DNA of 64,000 nt from Athripsodes cinereus (GCA_947579605.1 OX388317.1:14589384-14653383), one strand, 5' to 3'. Shown: positions 35,096 to 45,670, numbered from the stretch's first letter. Made by a program: numbers and translations. Notes: generated from the letters alone by a model not told the origin.

Positions 35096-36140
35096 GATGG
35101 CTATTCTCAAATTGCAATTATTGCTTTGATAACAAAAAAACATGGCCGCTCTTGCTATTTAAACAACTAGCTAATTCTGAACGCAGGCAATTTGGATATG
35201 TCCTTGTTTTCTAAGCAATCAACTATTGGATGCGTAACAACGCGACGGCCGGTGTTGTTTCACTATTGCTTTGATTTGTTGTTTGCGTGATTTTGACGTT
35301 TGGCTTCGTGGTTCTATAAAATAATTTTGTAAGTTTTTTATAAAATGTAAACCCACACCTCATTTGCATCCACCACATTTCTCATGAATGTATGCTCTTA
35401 GATTCCTCTTAATTTTAACCCCACTGCATACCAGTCACTACAGAAAAAGATTAATAGTAGACAACCATATCTATATATTTTATTCTGAATTATCCTAGTG
35501 CAGTCTGTTAATAGAGCATCATAAAGAAAACTATTTTTACATCATAATTAATAAAAATAAGAATATGTACCTTTCGCCATTTCACACCACTTTTCGTTGG
35601 ACCACAACCAAAGCTGTTCAATAAAACGGCTAACTCTTCCCATTTTTTTTATTAAAAAATCCGGGGCCATTATGTGCGACGACCCATAAATGAGGTGAAG
35701 TATGTTTAAATAGTTGAAAAATTAGGACGTTTTTGTGTAATAAAAAATATTTACATGTGTAACTAACTTACCGTTCAAAACACACTCATTTTGTGGTCTC
35801 TCTAACCACTCTAACATTAATATTTTTTGTGATGCAGTCATTTTGGCCATTTTATTATTCATTTAAAACAATTTAAGCCAAATTTAAGAGAAAAACCACC
35901 AAACGAATCACAAGCATGAAAACTGACAGTTAATGAAATATGGCTGCCGTAAATTCAAAAATTGTAAACAACGTGAAGTTCGGTACAATTGTTTATCCTA
36001 CGGTTTGCTTCTAAAAAACACATACGTGGCAATAGTGCATTCAGAATAGCTAAATAACAACCAATTGGATGGCCGTTGTTGTTGTTAAGATAACAAGCAA
36101 TTGATTGCTATCTTAACAATTACATTTGAGAATAGCCATC
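35096..36140 (-). mobile_element. PIF/Harbinger-like DNA transposon, copy 2
   Basis: Same element as copy 1 at a constant offset of 1,050 bp. By eye the copies differ at a single base (G at 34600, T at 35650). The 5 bases AATTT separate the right end of copy 1 from the left end of copy 2. Confidence 0.85.
35571..35862 (-). pseudogene. Myb/SANT-like DNA-binding protein remnant, copy 2
   Basis: Identical to copy 1 in both coding blocks (exon 1 at 35862-35772, exon 2 block at about 35649-35571), apart from the single change just upstream of the KWEEL block. It is broken in the same way, so the damage preceded the duplication. Confidence 0.65.
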
Positions 36141-36289
36141 AATATGTGGAGAATGCAAAATACGTGTGTAAAGACAAGTCGAATTGCCAATCCGTCCTCT
36201 CTGCCTAGCTTATAGGCAGATGATGTGGCGTGGGGGTTACATAGATACTTTTTGATGAGAATATAATTTAGAAAAAGATTGTAACTCAA

Positions 36290-36710
36290 AAAGAGGATGA
36301 CAAAGATGATATACCTATCTGAAAGAAAGAGTGTGAGGAGACAAAGGTGTCCGATAACTACGTAGCTTGATCACGTGGATCCAATTCTCAAGGATGGCTG
36401 TACACTGAGAAAAATACTAACGAAATTTCACAACAAATCATTGGTACGTACTATAAGATTAGGACCAGAGATCGTACAAACGATTCATAAGTACGAATCT
36501 ATAATATTAACTCTTCGCAAACAAGTTGTTGGTAAATTTACCAATGATTTGTTTGCGAAGAGTTAATATTATAGATTTATACCAATGAATCGTTTGTACG
36601 ATCTCTGGTCCTAATCTGATAGTACCGTACCAATGATTCGTTTTGAGTATTTTTCTCAGTGTATGTTAGTAAGAGAAATTGACGTGCGTGAAAAAAGACA
36701 AAAGTCGTCA
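36290..36710 (+). pseudogene. LINE-A copy split by a palindromic MITE
   Basis: 36290-36402 (AAAGAGGATGACAAAGATGA, TATACCTATCTGAAAGAAAG, GATCACGTGGATCCAATTCT, CAAGGATGGCTG) continues at 36664-36710 (TGTTAGTAAGAGAAATTGAC, GTGCGTGA) once the MITE 36403-36661 is removed. The coding frame is destroyed. Confidence 0.75.
36403..36661. mobile_element. Palindromic MITE, TA target duplication
   Basis: Ends CACTGAGAAAAATACT and AGTATTTTTCTCAGTG are perfect 16-bp inverted repeats, flanked by TA on both sides (36401-36402, 36662-36663). The whole 259-bp element folds back on itself: GGACCAGAGATCGTACAAAC pairs with GTTTGTACGATCTCTGGTCC and AACTCTTCGCAAACAA with TTGTTTGCGAAGAGTT. TA duplication is the mark of Tc1/mariner-type mobilisation. 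No ORF is functional; the 63-codon frame here is a by-product of the palindrome. Confidence 0.9.
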
Positions 36711-36711
36711 A

Positions 36712-36965
36712 CATTATTGATAAAGTCCCCAAGTTGAAATGGCAATGGGCTGGTCATGTGGTAAAACGAAAGGATAGCAGGTGGACTTTCAGAGTTCTTG
36801 AATTGAAGCCGTGGGAGGACAAAAGTGTAAGAAGATCCTTAAAAAGATGGGTTGATAAAATTGTCCAAATGATGACCAAATAGTGATGTCGTGTTGCTCG
36901 TGATCGAAAAGTGAGGAAAAGTTTTGAAGAGGTCTATATCCAGCAGTGGAGAGTAGAAGGCTAGC
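36712..36965 (+). pseudogene. LINE-B 3' end, second copy
   Basis: AAATGGCAATGGGCTGGTCA, TGTGGTAAAACGAAAGG and TATATCCAGCAGTGGAGAG match 24695-24935. Several in-frame stops (for example at the QMMTK* position) and small deletions show decay. Confidence 0.75.
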
Positions 36966-37634
36966 TGTTAGTAAGTAAATAACCCGAGTGTAAATAGTGT
37001 GTAAATGTGCATAATTGAAATGAGAAATATAAGAATTTACTGCATATGGAATCTAAAACAATTAATGTTCTGTTGTCATATGGTGGTAAATTATGTTGGG
37101 ATCATTTTATTTATTATTAATTTAACATCAACGTGTACCTATTATTTATTGTATATATACCTACATCTACTGTAATATAATTATTGTATGAGTTTGTTGT
37201 GTGATTGCATTATGCAAATGGTATTTGTTAATTGAATTCAAACTGCATTTATGCATTTATGTTTTCATTGAATAATAATAGTTCGTATTATAAAAGAATA
37301 TTCAAATAATTACGTAACGATTTTAAAAATAAAAACTAAAAAAAAAGTACATAAATTGTGACATAAATTTAAGTTGATTGTAAATAAGAAAAACGGCCTA
37401 CGTTGCAAGAAGGAAATATACTAATGATTCATAACTAAAATTCACTCAATTTACGGTCGTCTGAAATTTGATTGAAATCTGAAAGCAATGTAAAGTAGGT
37501 ATGTAGAAATATCTGATCCTCTGTGCTATTAGCTTACTATTTTACTTGTTTATTTTGGAAATTTGGAAAAATATTAAAAATCAATGAATCAGTGAAGGAA
37601 TATACTTACTTTGGTTATCTTCATTTCTTTAAAA
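36966..37634. other. AT-rich gap, nothing recognised
   Basis: No supported feature. Confidence 0.6.
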
Positions 37635-37725
37635 CGCTACCATCCTGATTTTTTAATGGCACGGAGAGTACGATTTGTAACGTGCGGTTAGTTTTCTGGC
37701 AAGCTCACGCCTTGTGAAAGATGGT
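37635..37725 (+). repeat. S repeat fragment
   Basis: GCTACCATCCTGATTTTTTA, ATGGCACGGAGAG, GTGCGGTTAGTTTTCTGGC: the 3' half of S, diverged. Confidence 0.45.
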
Positions 37726-38339
37726 TTGAATAAATTAAGGAATTAATTGATACAAAAAGAAATCGTAAGAAAGAAATTATAAAATACCACAATTCTATGG
37801 GAGTTTTCTACTTAAAATACGTAGTAGAAACAAAATTTTTTTTTTTTTTAATATTTACTGCGTAATTTGAAAACGGTATTTTTTTCAGTATTATTATTGT
37901 ATAAAATTATATATCTACAGCAGTATCTACCTAATGTTGTTTTATAAATTATGTATTAATATGTATGTACATAAAGCGCACTTTGTGGACGAATACAATC
38001 CATACAATGCGGGTGCAAGAGATTGGAAGTGATTTGTATGCAATACACAAAATAACTTCATACGTACATACATTATGTGCATGGAGCTAATATTATTACA
38101 GTCGTTATTATTAGGTATTGGAAGAGTGAATTTCATTTCAAATAAATTATCGTTATATTATTTAATTAATTATTATTATTGTGCGTATAAAATACAAACT
38201 GTTTTTCAATTTCGTTTTGAGTAATATTATTAACCAACAAATTGCCCATGTAATTGAAAATGTTTATTTTATAACTGGCATCGAATATTAAAATGTGGTT
38301 TTTATATAAAAGAATACAATAACATTTATATTCTTTGCA

Positions 38340-38630
38340 TGTGAGATATTTAAAATCTATAATTCAGCGGTAAGGTATGCCACGTATCAAGAATGTCTTA
38401 ATTTTGTATATTCACTAAGAAGTATGTTTTTTACATAATGGAAGTTTGTTGGTAATCGCACTAGTAGCAATTGCAGTGCTTGAATGAATGATTGAACCTT
38501 GTAGTGCTTGACAAATTAAATTTCCCAATCTTTTGTAGGAGTTTAAGAGTGCCCTCTTTATGCCAGATATTATTCGTTAAACACCACGAATTAGAACTAT
38601 AACACTTTCGATTGTGTGATGAGATATGCA
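38340..38630 (+). repeat. Two S repeat fragments
   Basis: 38355-38400 (AATTCAGCGGTAAGGTATGC, CAC, CAAGAATGTC) and 38540-38630 (TTTAAGAGTGCCCTCTTTAT, GCCAGATATTATTCG, GTGTGATGAGATATGC). They may be one broken copy or two. Confidence 0.4.
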
Positions 38631-38679
38631 ATCTATATAGAAAATCTTATTCTTTATAATCAGCATGGAGAGTATATAA

Positions 38680-38890
38680 CTATACCGTCATTGCATATTC
38701 CATATTTATGTGGAGTAGTCAGCAGATTAGCTGCATGTAGCAAACATTCTAGCTGTTCCCGTGTCAACAAAAATTTACGACACTGTCATGCAGGATGGAT
38801 GTAAAATCTTATAGCTGAATTTAAGACTTACGGGACACTTGGAAATTTACGGAAGAGAGTGGGAGTCTAGTTCTTTGCAGATCTCAGAAG
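38680..38890 (-). repeat. S repeat copy
   Basis: Nearly full length, minus orientation, from ATACCGTCATTGCATATTCC to GAGTGGGAGTCTAGTTCTTT, GCAGATC. It preserves the 5' end of the family. Confidence 0.65.
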
Positions 38891-39164
38891 GTAAATCGAT
38901 GAAAATTCCATTTATAGGACTATAATAAAATAAATCCCTATTACCTACTTTTCTTGTAAATGTGTTAAAAAAATATATTATACAAATTTATACGTTGAAA
39001 CATTTTGTGTGAAGTCTTACTAATTTAAAGAAAAATAGTTTTTAATTTGTTTGATTTTATTGGCACTAACTATGTGGTAATCACGAAATATTTTTTTTAC
39101 TTACGTAAATTTAAGTGGTGTAGTAGGTACATAATAAACTACCTACTACTACTACTATCTACTA

Positions 39165-39370
39165 CTACTATACCATCACGGCATATCCCACAAGTGGGGT
39201 AACCAGCAGACCAGCTGCATGTAAGAAACAAGCAAGCTGTCCTCTTCGTGCCAATATAAAATCAAGACATTCAGGACGAGTGCCAAACTTCATCGCTGAA
39301 TTTAAGATTTACAATGTCTTAATTTTTTCGAACACCTGCCTTGCCACATTGCGCACCTGCCACATAATAA
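39165..39370 (-). repeat. S repeat, best-preserved copy (family description)
   Basis: Reading the minus strand, S runs: AAAGAATTGGTCTCCCACTC (from other copies), AAGTTTTCGAGTGTCCTGTA, AAAGGCAGGTGTTCGAAAAA, AATTCAGCGATGAGGTTTGC, CACCCATCCTGAATGTCTTG, GGCACGGAGAGGACAGCTTG, CATGTTTATTACATGCAGCT, GGTCTGCTGGCTACCCCACT, TGTGGGATATGCCGTGATGG and TATAGTAGTAG, about 250 bp. It is found about 19 times in this window in both orientations. It has no ORF and no terminal inverted repeats. The last 35 bases resemble the LINE-A 3' end, and copies end in TAG/GTA microsatellite. It is best explained as a SINE, although clear A- and B-boxes are not visible at its 5' end. Confidence 0.75.
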
Positions 39371-39884
39371 ACTAATTCTTAATAATCAAAAAAGTTTTTA
39401 ATTAACCTAAAAAAATAAAGAGATTTTTGTTCTTTCATAGTGTAAACCGAAGGACCATTCACTGATCGTAGGTTGAGTTATTATTTCCTTAGAATCGTTG
39501 GTGTACTAAGGTAAGTAGGTATATTTATGTAGTCTTCATTTGAAATTTCTACTATATTTTGGATTATAGTATAATAATCTTGACGGCAAGATATAATCCC
39601 ATGTTATTGCTTCATATCTAACCAATACCTGCCACTGATATTACAGAAAGCTTCTTTTTCACTAATACAAAATACCTCTAAACATACATATATTATGAGA
39701 GATTCATACCTATCTTCATATTATTAAAATCATATAGATAAGAATATTTCTTTAAGAGGGCTCACTTTTTAATGTACAACTAACAGTATTCAAAAATCTT
39801 AATTCTCAATATAATTAAATTTGAATAATAAAAAGAATCCTAGTTTCTTTTACCCCACCCTGCCCCCCTCATGTTAAAAAAGAT
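39371..39884. other. AT-rich gap, nothing recognised
   Basis: No supported feature. Confidence 0.55.
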
Positions 39885-39960
39885 ATATCTATTTGGCGTT
39901 ACAATCTCTCTGCCTATCTCACTTGGGACATGGCTTGAAGGTAAAGTATAGTAAAGTAAA
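39885..39960 (+). repeat. LINE-A 3' tail only
   Basis: ATATCTATTTGGCGTTACAA, TCTCTCTGCCTATCTCACTT, GGGACATGGCTTGAAGG, then a GTAAAGTATA tract: a 75-bp extreme 3' fragment of LINE-A. Confidence 0.65.
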
Positions 39961-40019
39961 GGTAGTATTTTTTTACACAAAACATATTGCTATTAGTATT
40001 TGTGCAAGAAAAATTAATA

Positions 40020-40118
40020 TATATTATAAAAAAAATAATTAAAAACACAAACATTGTTTACTTTCACAGAATTCATTATAAATCGGCAGACGTCTTTCCG
40101 ACTTGGCCCATCTTCAGT
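40020..40118 (-). mobile_element. Penelope-like terminal fragment
   Basis: The minus strand reads CACTGAAGATGGGCCAAGTC, GGAAAGACGTCTGCCGATTT, ATAATGAATTCTGTG. CTGAAGA, a GGGCC hairpin arm and GAAAGACGTC fit the hammerhead-like block that ends many Penelope-like elements (CTGANGA, stem, GAAA). Single copy, not palindromic here. Confidence 0.45.
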
Positions 40119-40309
40119 GCCTAATACTAAAGAACTTAATTTAGTTTAATGTTTCGTCAATACAAAAACGGGATATAGGCCTAAAGCTCTTTGTAAAAAA
40201 TATATGAATTTAATTGGCTTATTACCACACATTAAAAGGGTAATTTGTGTTAGTTAAAGTAAAAAATATTTAGCTATAAGTATCTAAATTTGCATAATTT
40301 GTGCTTATC

Positions 40310-40510
40310 AAAAAAGATAGGAAAGCCGATTCTGGAGAGGAGACATAGATTGAATAGTTGATGACAGGGGCGTTAACAACGCATCAAAGGATATGCTAGC
40401 TGACTCGCATTCAATAAGATGGAAGAATAGCTGTACATTGGTTTCATAAGAGGAGACAACTTCGGAAGTAACCGATGAGTTTTCTAAGAAAAAGAAAAGG
40501 TTTCGTAAAT
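40310..40510 (+). pseudogene. LINE-C 3' remnant, heavily decayed
   Basis: CGATTCTGGAGAGGAGACAT, AGATGGAAGAATAGCTG and CATAAGAGGAGACAACTTC follow in the same order as CGGTTCTGGAGGGACCATGT, AGATGGAAGGATAGTTGG and GCAAGAGGAAACAACTAC at 6773-6922. A CTAAGAAAAAGAAAAGG end replaces the AGA tail. Coding capacity is lost. Confidence 0.6.
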
Positions 40511-40519
40511 GTCTGGTAT

Positions 40520-42475
40520 ATAACTGGATAAAGGTATGCATAATAAAAAGTATTATTCAAAATGTATGTAAGTCAGTAAATAACTAATAAGTGCCTCCCC
40601 TCGTAGTCTTTTTCCAATATTAGACCATGGTCTATTTACTCACTGGGAAATTACATAGATCGTATGAAAAGAGACTCGCTATTGACGCTAATATTACAAA
40701 TCTCTGAATGAAATTCAATCCCACGAAATAATAATAAATGATCCCTTCTCGTTCGCTGTTTTCAATGTTCACGATTTGAAATGAATCTCTTTTGTACGAT
40801 TCGGTCCTCTCTCCTCCCGTGGTCTATCGTTTAGGTCCCAAAATCAGCTCTTGATACTCCTACCTCATAGCACATCTTTTTACTAACCATCTTTTACCGC
40901 ACATGCTATCTGAATCTGGAACGATCTCCCCATTGATCTATTGATCTTCTTCATTTATTGGCGTTTTACGATTATGAATGCTAAAATTTCTATTAATTTT
41001 ATTTAAATTTATATTTTTATTTTATTTTTACCTAGCTTTTATTACCCGGCATTGATTGGAGATATTATATCAACAGATAAAAATAAAACCGTGTAAATAC
41101 ACGAGTTACCTCAAACGTCATAAGATTCGTGAAAATACAGTTGTTGAAATTCAAATTGAGTAAAAGTACTAAAAACCTCTGCATTGTAAAATTTGAAATC
41201 TTTCTATTGTCAAAAGTTTGAAATTTGATACAATATAAAAAAAAATGTTAAGAAGGTACTAAAGTGGAAAAAAGTACTAAAAATTACTTCACATTGCTAA
41301 ACCTTGATTTTGAAACACCACACCATAATATTTCACAAAAAAAGGAAAAAGTGAGTAGGTACCAACGTGTAAAAAAGTGCGAAAAACATTTCACTTTTGC
41401 AAAAAATTATATTCAGTTGTTTTTAGGAAAAAAAACTATATAAAAATTAAAAATTGTAATTTTTAGTAAAAATATTTCACATGGATTCTTGTTTTATACG
41501 TTCTATCTAAACTTAATTTATGATAAAACATGTATTTCAAATATTCTATTACGAGTAGTTACTGGAACACATTGCTTCATGGTAATATGGATGCGTTTTG
41601 TACAAAATTTAATTTAATAAAATAGTGTTACATTATTATTTAAATTCCACTGTCTACATGACTTATATTTAAGAAAGTGGTGGTATACCCTAAATGTCTA
41701 CATCATTGTCATGTGTGAGTGAAATATTTTTTGGATAAAATTTATACAATGGGTAATAAGAAATAAATATTTTTTTTTAAAAAAAACAGCTATGTATTTC
41801 AAAACTGAGTCAAAATCAAAATATGGTTTATTCATTCATTCCAATCTTCAACAAACAATAACAGTCCAGATTTAATTCTTAATATATTATGACATATCTG
41901 ACTAAAGACTTTATGAATAAGTCAACATCGGACTATAAGAGCTTGTCATTAAATATTTTCCAATAGACGCGAAAAATGAGATGCACATCTTTAGTAAGCG
42001 GAGAAGACTTTAAAATAAAATAAATAATAATGATACCACCATTCAAAACAGGTAGTACTCGTATTTTAAAATTGATTGCAACCAATAACAATAAAACCTC
42101 AAGAACTTCATGGATAACAATACAAACAAAGTAGGTACTATACAATATATTGCATTTGGTATGAACATATCTCGTATGACAGCCCATTGGTGAATACTTA
42201 CCTACAAAGTAGTTTTCATTATGTTCGTATTACTTGTGGTTGGTATTTTGGAAGCATTGAAAGCAATTCTTACTGATTATAAGGAAAATTCAACGATGAA
42301 TTTGCATTTCCATTTTATTAAACTAGACAATTTATAGTGCGCTGTTTTGTGGAATAAATTCACTTCAAGGGCGCATCCTAAAATATTGTGTTTTTACCCG
42401 TGACTTAAGCCTAATACATACAATATATTTATAAGCATATTATAAAACTATATATATATATATATTAATAACAAT
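40520..42475. other. Gap with one possible decayed LINE tail
   Basis: The patch 40740-41060 is richer in C and T, with GGAACGATCTCCCC and a long T-rich run to TTATTACCCGGCATTG. It could be a decayed LINE C-terminus and 3' UTR on the plus strand, but I could not fix a frame. The remainder is AT-rich. Confidence 0.35.
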
Positions 42476-42479
42476 AAGT

Positions 42480-42790
42480 TGTGCAATTTATATCATAAAT
42501 ATGATATGCCAAACAAAAGTGTTTTCAATCGACTCTTGAACAGATCATTCCACATGGATGGTCCAGCCGAGCTGAAAGCTCGAAAGGAATACTTAGATCT
42601 CTCTCTTACACTGATTTCCGTCAATCTGACACCTGTATCAAAGCCTGATCTAAGAGTGGTTTGTCTTTGATTCGGACCCTGCTGTCTACAGAGTTCGGAG
42701 ATGTATGATGGAGCCATAATATGAATGGATTTGAAAACTGTGATGCAAATCTTGAAAGCGATGCTTTCAGCGCACTTGAGCTAGTGCATA
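42480..42790 (-). pseudogene. LINE-E-type C-terminus with (TA)n tail
   Basis: The minus strand encodes IHIMAPSYISELCRQQG, LRSGFDTGVRL, RSKYSFRAFSSAGPSMWNDL, FKSRLKTLLFG and a stop: the APxYLSEL .. YSFRAFSxAxPxxWNxL .. FKxxLKTxLF signature of CR1/L2-like LINE proteins. The 74-codon open part is 42493-42717; upstream codons to 42790 continue in the same style. An ATATATATATATATA tract at 42452-42468 is the 3' tail. Confidence 0.8.
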
Positions 42791-43797
42791 ATTATTTTAT
42801 TGTACCTATTAAGGAATGAGGATATAATAAACATCTACAATCGTAGTAAATTCGGCCAGAAATTATGACCTATGCATTCCGTTACAAATGATTTATGTCA
42901 ACCTGCATAACTTTATTATCATTTTCAACACTAACATTCTTAGAGTGTCCGGAATAAAGGATCCCTCTAACTTTTTTTGCTTATTTTGTAAAAGACGGGT
43001 ATTTGAAACCATTTTTATTTACTCAATTAGTCAAAAAGCTAATCTTCTTATTTATTTTAATGTTATTTTTTATGGTAAGTCTAAAAAACATAATTCTATT
43101 ATCTACAATGTGAGATGCTTTTATCATGCACTTTACTGACTTGATTATAATTAACTGAATGTTTATGCAATAAAATGTGTGTTAGAGTGCACAGCTACAT
43201 AATGTTAATATTTCAAACGAACTCATTTATATAGACGGGATAGTAGTTCTATGTACATAATACCTAATATAATATAAAATAGCTGTACAGTAGTGTACAT
43301 ATATTTACACAAGCTAGTGTACCACAATTGATGTGATCATTAGTCAGAAAATGGCCACTGGTACTATATGCTACTACTCGCGTTGCATTTTACTATTAAA
43401 TGTACCTACAAATTATTCGTATCCAGCTTAACATAAAATATATGGCTCATACACAGAGACGTATTTCAAAAATAGTAAAATGTTAATTGAAAAAAAACCG
43501 TTTATATAATTCTACGATTTAAAAACGAGGTATTGATCAGGATAGGAGAAAGTAGACAACTCGTTAAAAAGGTTAGCCAACACCGAGAAAATTAGCTTGG
43601 CCACAACATCAGGCACCCAAGCTCGTGATAAGCAATAGCAGAGGCTAATCAAGAAACATCTACATGGATTAAGTGAGGAAAGACATGAATTTTGGCACAT
43701 AGAAAGAAAATTCAAACTCGTTTCAGAGCAACCCAACGGATTGTAATCCACTTTATATAGTAGTCCTATTAGTTATTGAACAGTAACTAATATAAAC
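42791..43797. other. AT-rich gap, nothing recognised
   Basis: AT-driven frames only (42888-43139 plus, 43512-43751 minus), without recognisable motifs. A GTAAAAGACGGGTATTTGAA string at 42989 may be an S scrap. Confidence 0.5.
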
Positions 43798-44306
43798 CAG
43801 AGGTTCCCAAACTCTTTTTTCTTCTCATAGACCATTTTCAAAATTTTGCTGGTTCCGGTGAACCCCTTGCATTTCTACCCCCCCCCCCCGTCGCTAAATT
43901 TCGAGATGGTATAGGGATTTGAAATATTTCAAAAACTCCTAGGTTTTCTCACAGTACCTTTTTGTACAATGTAATAGTGTAAATGGTGTATAGTGTAAAT
44001 GTGAGGTAAGTATTTGAATCGAATATTTGTTTATGTCAATACCGGTGGATACTTTAAAAATATTACGTGTTTAAATTTCTACCCAGCCGTCGCCGAATTT
44101 TCAAAATGGTAAGGAATTTGAAATATTTCAAAAACTCCTTGGTTTTCTTAAAGAATATTTACTCGAACCATTAAGTATCTGGTACTTTTACCGAATATCC
44201 GATACTTTAACTATGGATTTGTGGACCCCCGTTTACGACACGTGAACCCCCGTCGAGTCTCTCGTAGATCCCTGGGGATCCACCTCGACCACTTTGGGAA
44301 TCACTG
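43798..44306. mobile_element. hAT-type MITE, 509 bp
   Basis: It starts CAGAGGTTCCCAAACTC and ends CACTTTGGGAATCACTG, with an exact 8-bp duplication ATATAAAC (43790-43797 and 44307-44314). It is the inverted relative of 12550-12978 (shared GAAATATTTCAAAAACTCCT, AGATCCCTGGGGATCCACCT and related blocks), with an internally duplicated segment containing TTTGAAATATTTCAAAAACT. A C11 run lies at about 43880. Confidence 0.92.
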
Positions 44307-44697
44307 ATATAAACGGAAAAGTCAGCTTAGGATAAACAAGTTATATAAAAATACAATGAGCAGTATTTTATTTAAAATTCATCTCTGCATTTAGGAAATG
44401 GAGATTAATGGCATTGTACTCATAATAAATATAAAACGTTTAAATAAAATATTTATTCAAAATACAACTGGATTACCTTTAATTGAGCTTTGTGATAGGA
44501 TAGTTCCAAATGATGATCATATTAACACAAACTATTTTTATTGATCACTGTTAGATTACATAGATATTTAACAAAATGATTGAAATCGAATAATATACGA
44601 GAATACATATTTTACTTTCCAATAACATTCTTTTTGAAAACTCCAAATTATCTCTAATCAGTCCTGTTTTTTTTATAAATCCAAATACAACCTTATA

Positions 44698-44785
44698 TGA
44701 TGATGATGATGATTCTGGATGATTTTATTTTGACGGCATTTAACAGTTCTTAGACCGTCTCAAGGGCGCCTATTATTTTTATTTA
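44698..44785 (-). repeat. LINE-E 3' UTR fragment with (ATG)n start
   Basis: ATGATGATGATGATGATTCT, GGATGATTTTATTTTGACGG, CATTTAACAG, CTCAAGGGCGCC corresponds to the reverse complement of 28255-28336 (GGATGATTTATTCGGCGCCG, TTTAATGG, CTCAAGGGCGCG). Confidence 0.65.
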
Positions 44786-45065
44786 ACTATTATTAAATTT
44801 TGAAAGCACTTTTAATTGTCACAAATTTGATTAAAATGCGAGACTTTTATGTAAGTTCCAATTTTAGGCATTATTAATTGTAATAAATTTTATTGACTTA
44901 TTTATACATTTTTGAATATACACCTTTCACCACAGTTAGCTAAAAACTTGTAATCGAATCACCTAGAATTCATCGCGCACCTAATGCGCACGAGACCGAG
45001 ACTGTACCTACAGGCAACCATTATTTTGTAACCTTTATTTGCTCCATTATTTGTAATACATACAA

Positions 45066-45155
45066 ATGCGTGAGCGAGATTTTAAAATGTAAAAAAATGG
45101 ATTGTACTCTCGGTTCAAAAATTGGACGCTCACGGCGTTAGTAGTCCGTTCCTTT
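45066..45155 (+). repeat. Dispersed repeat, plus copy of inverted pair
   Basis: GCGAGATTTTAAAATGTAAA, AAAATGGATTGTACTC, GTTCAAAAATTGGACGCTCA, CGGCGTTAGTAGT is repeated, reverse complemented, at 47108-47193 with about ten changes. Class unknown. Confidence 0.75.
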
Positions 45156-45394
45156 GTCGACAGCTAACCCACAAAACAATTTGTAGGTAATAAAACAAAA
45201 TATTTGCAACATAATACATTTCGTATATTTTAATATTTATTTTATACATCTTACATTACACATATTTAATAAGATACAATGTATTGAACTACAAAATGTA
45301 CAAGAAATAGTTGTACAAAATGTACATGGTGCACCTTTCCACTATTAAATATAACGAATATTCAAAATTTTCGTGACACCTTTATTGAAAGAGA

Positions 45395-45445
45395 TTCGTC
45401 ATCAATTCCGGATACCGCAGAAGTCTGGGGACTTCCATTTAACCT
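45395..45445 (-). repeat. Repeat H fragment
   Basis: TTCCGGATACCGCAGAAGTC, TGGGGACTTCCATTTAACC matches the 61050-61095 part of H, reverse complemented. Confidence 0.55.
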
Positions 45446-45454
45446 TAGTTATAA

Positions 45455-45670
45455 TTTTCTGTGTAGCGCCTAGCAAAGAATTGGATTCTCTATCTTTTTC
45501 GTAAATTTTCGAGTGTTCGGTAAAAAGCATATTTAGGTATTTTACATTTCAAATTCTGAATGTCTTATACTTGTAATGGCACGGAGAGGACAATCTATAT
45601 GTTTATTACATGCTGTTAGTCTGCTGGCTACCCCACTTGAGGAATACGACGTGCAGTAGTACTAGTATAC
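45455..45670 (+). repeat. S repeat copy
   Basis: Near full length, starting at the family 5' end GTAGCGCCTAGCAAAGAATT and ending GAATACGACGTGCAGTAGTA, CTAG. Confidence 0.75.

Larger units (their letters stand above)
33958..36243 (+). pseudogene. LINE-A 3' copy split by two tandem DNA transposons
   Basis: Left part 33958-34045 (CTCTCAAAGACGGCCACGTG, TTGGGTAAGA, GATTGCATGAA) and right part 36141-36243 (ATGTGGAGAATGCAAAATAC, GTGTGTAAAGACA, CCGTCCTCTCTGCCTAGC, GGCGTGGGGGTTACATAGAT) join into a continuous LINE-A sequence when the inserted elements 34046-36140 are ignored; compare 6017-6190. Confidence 0.7.
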
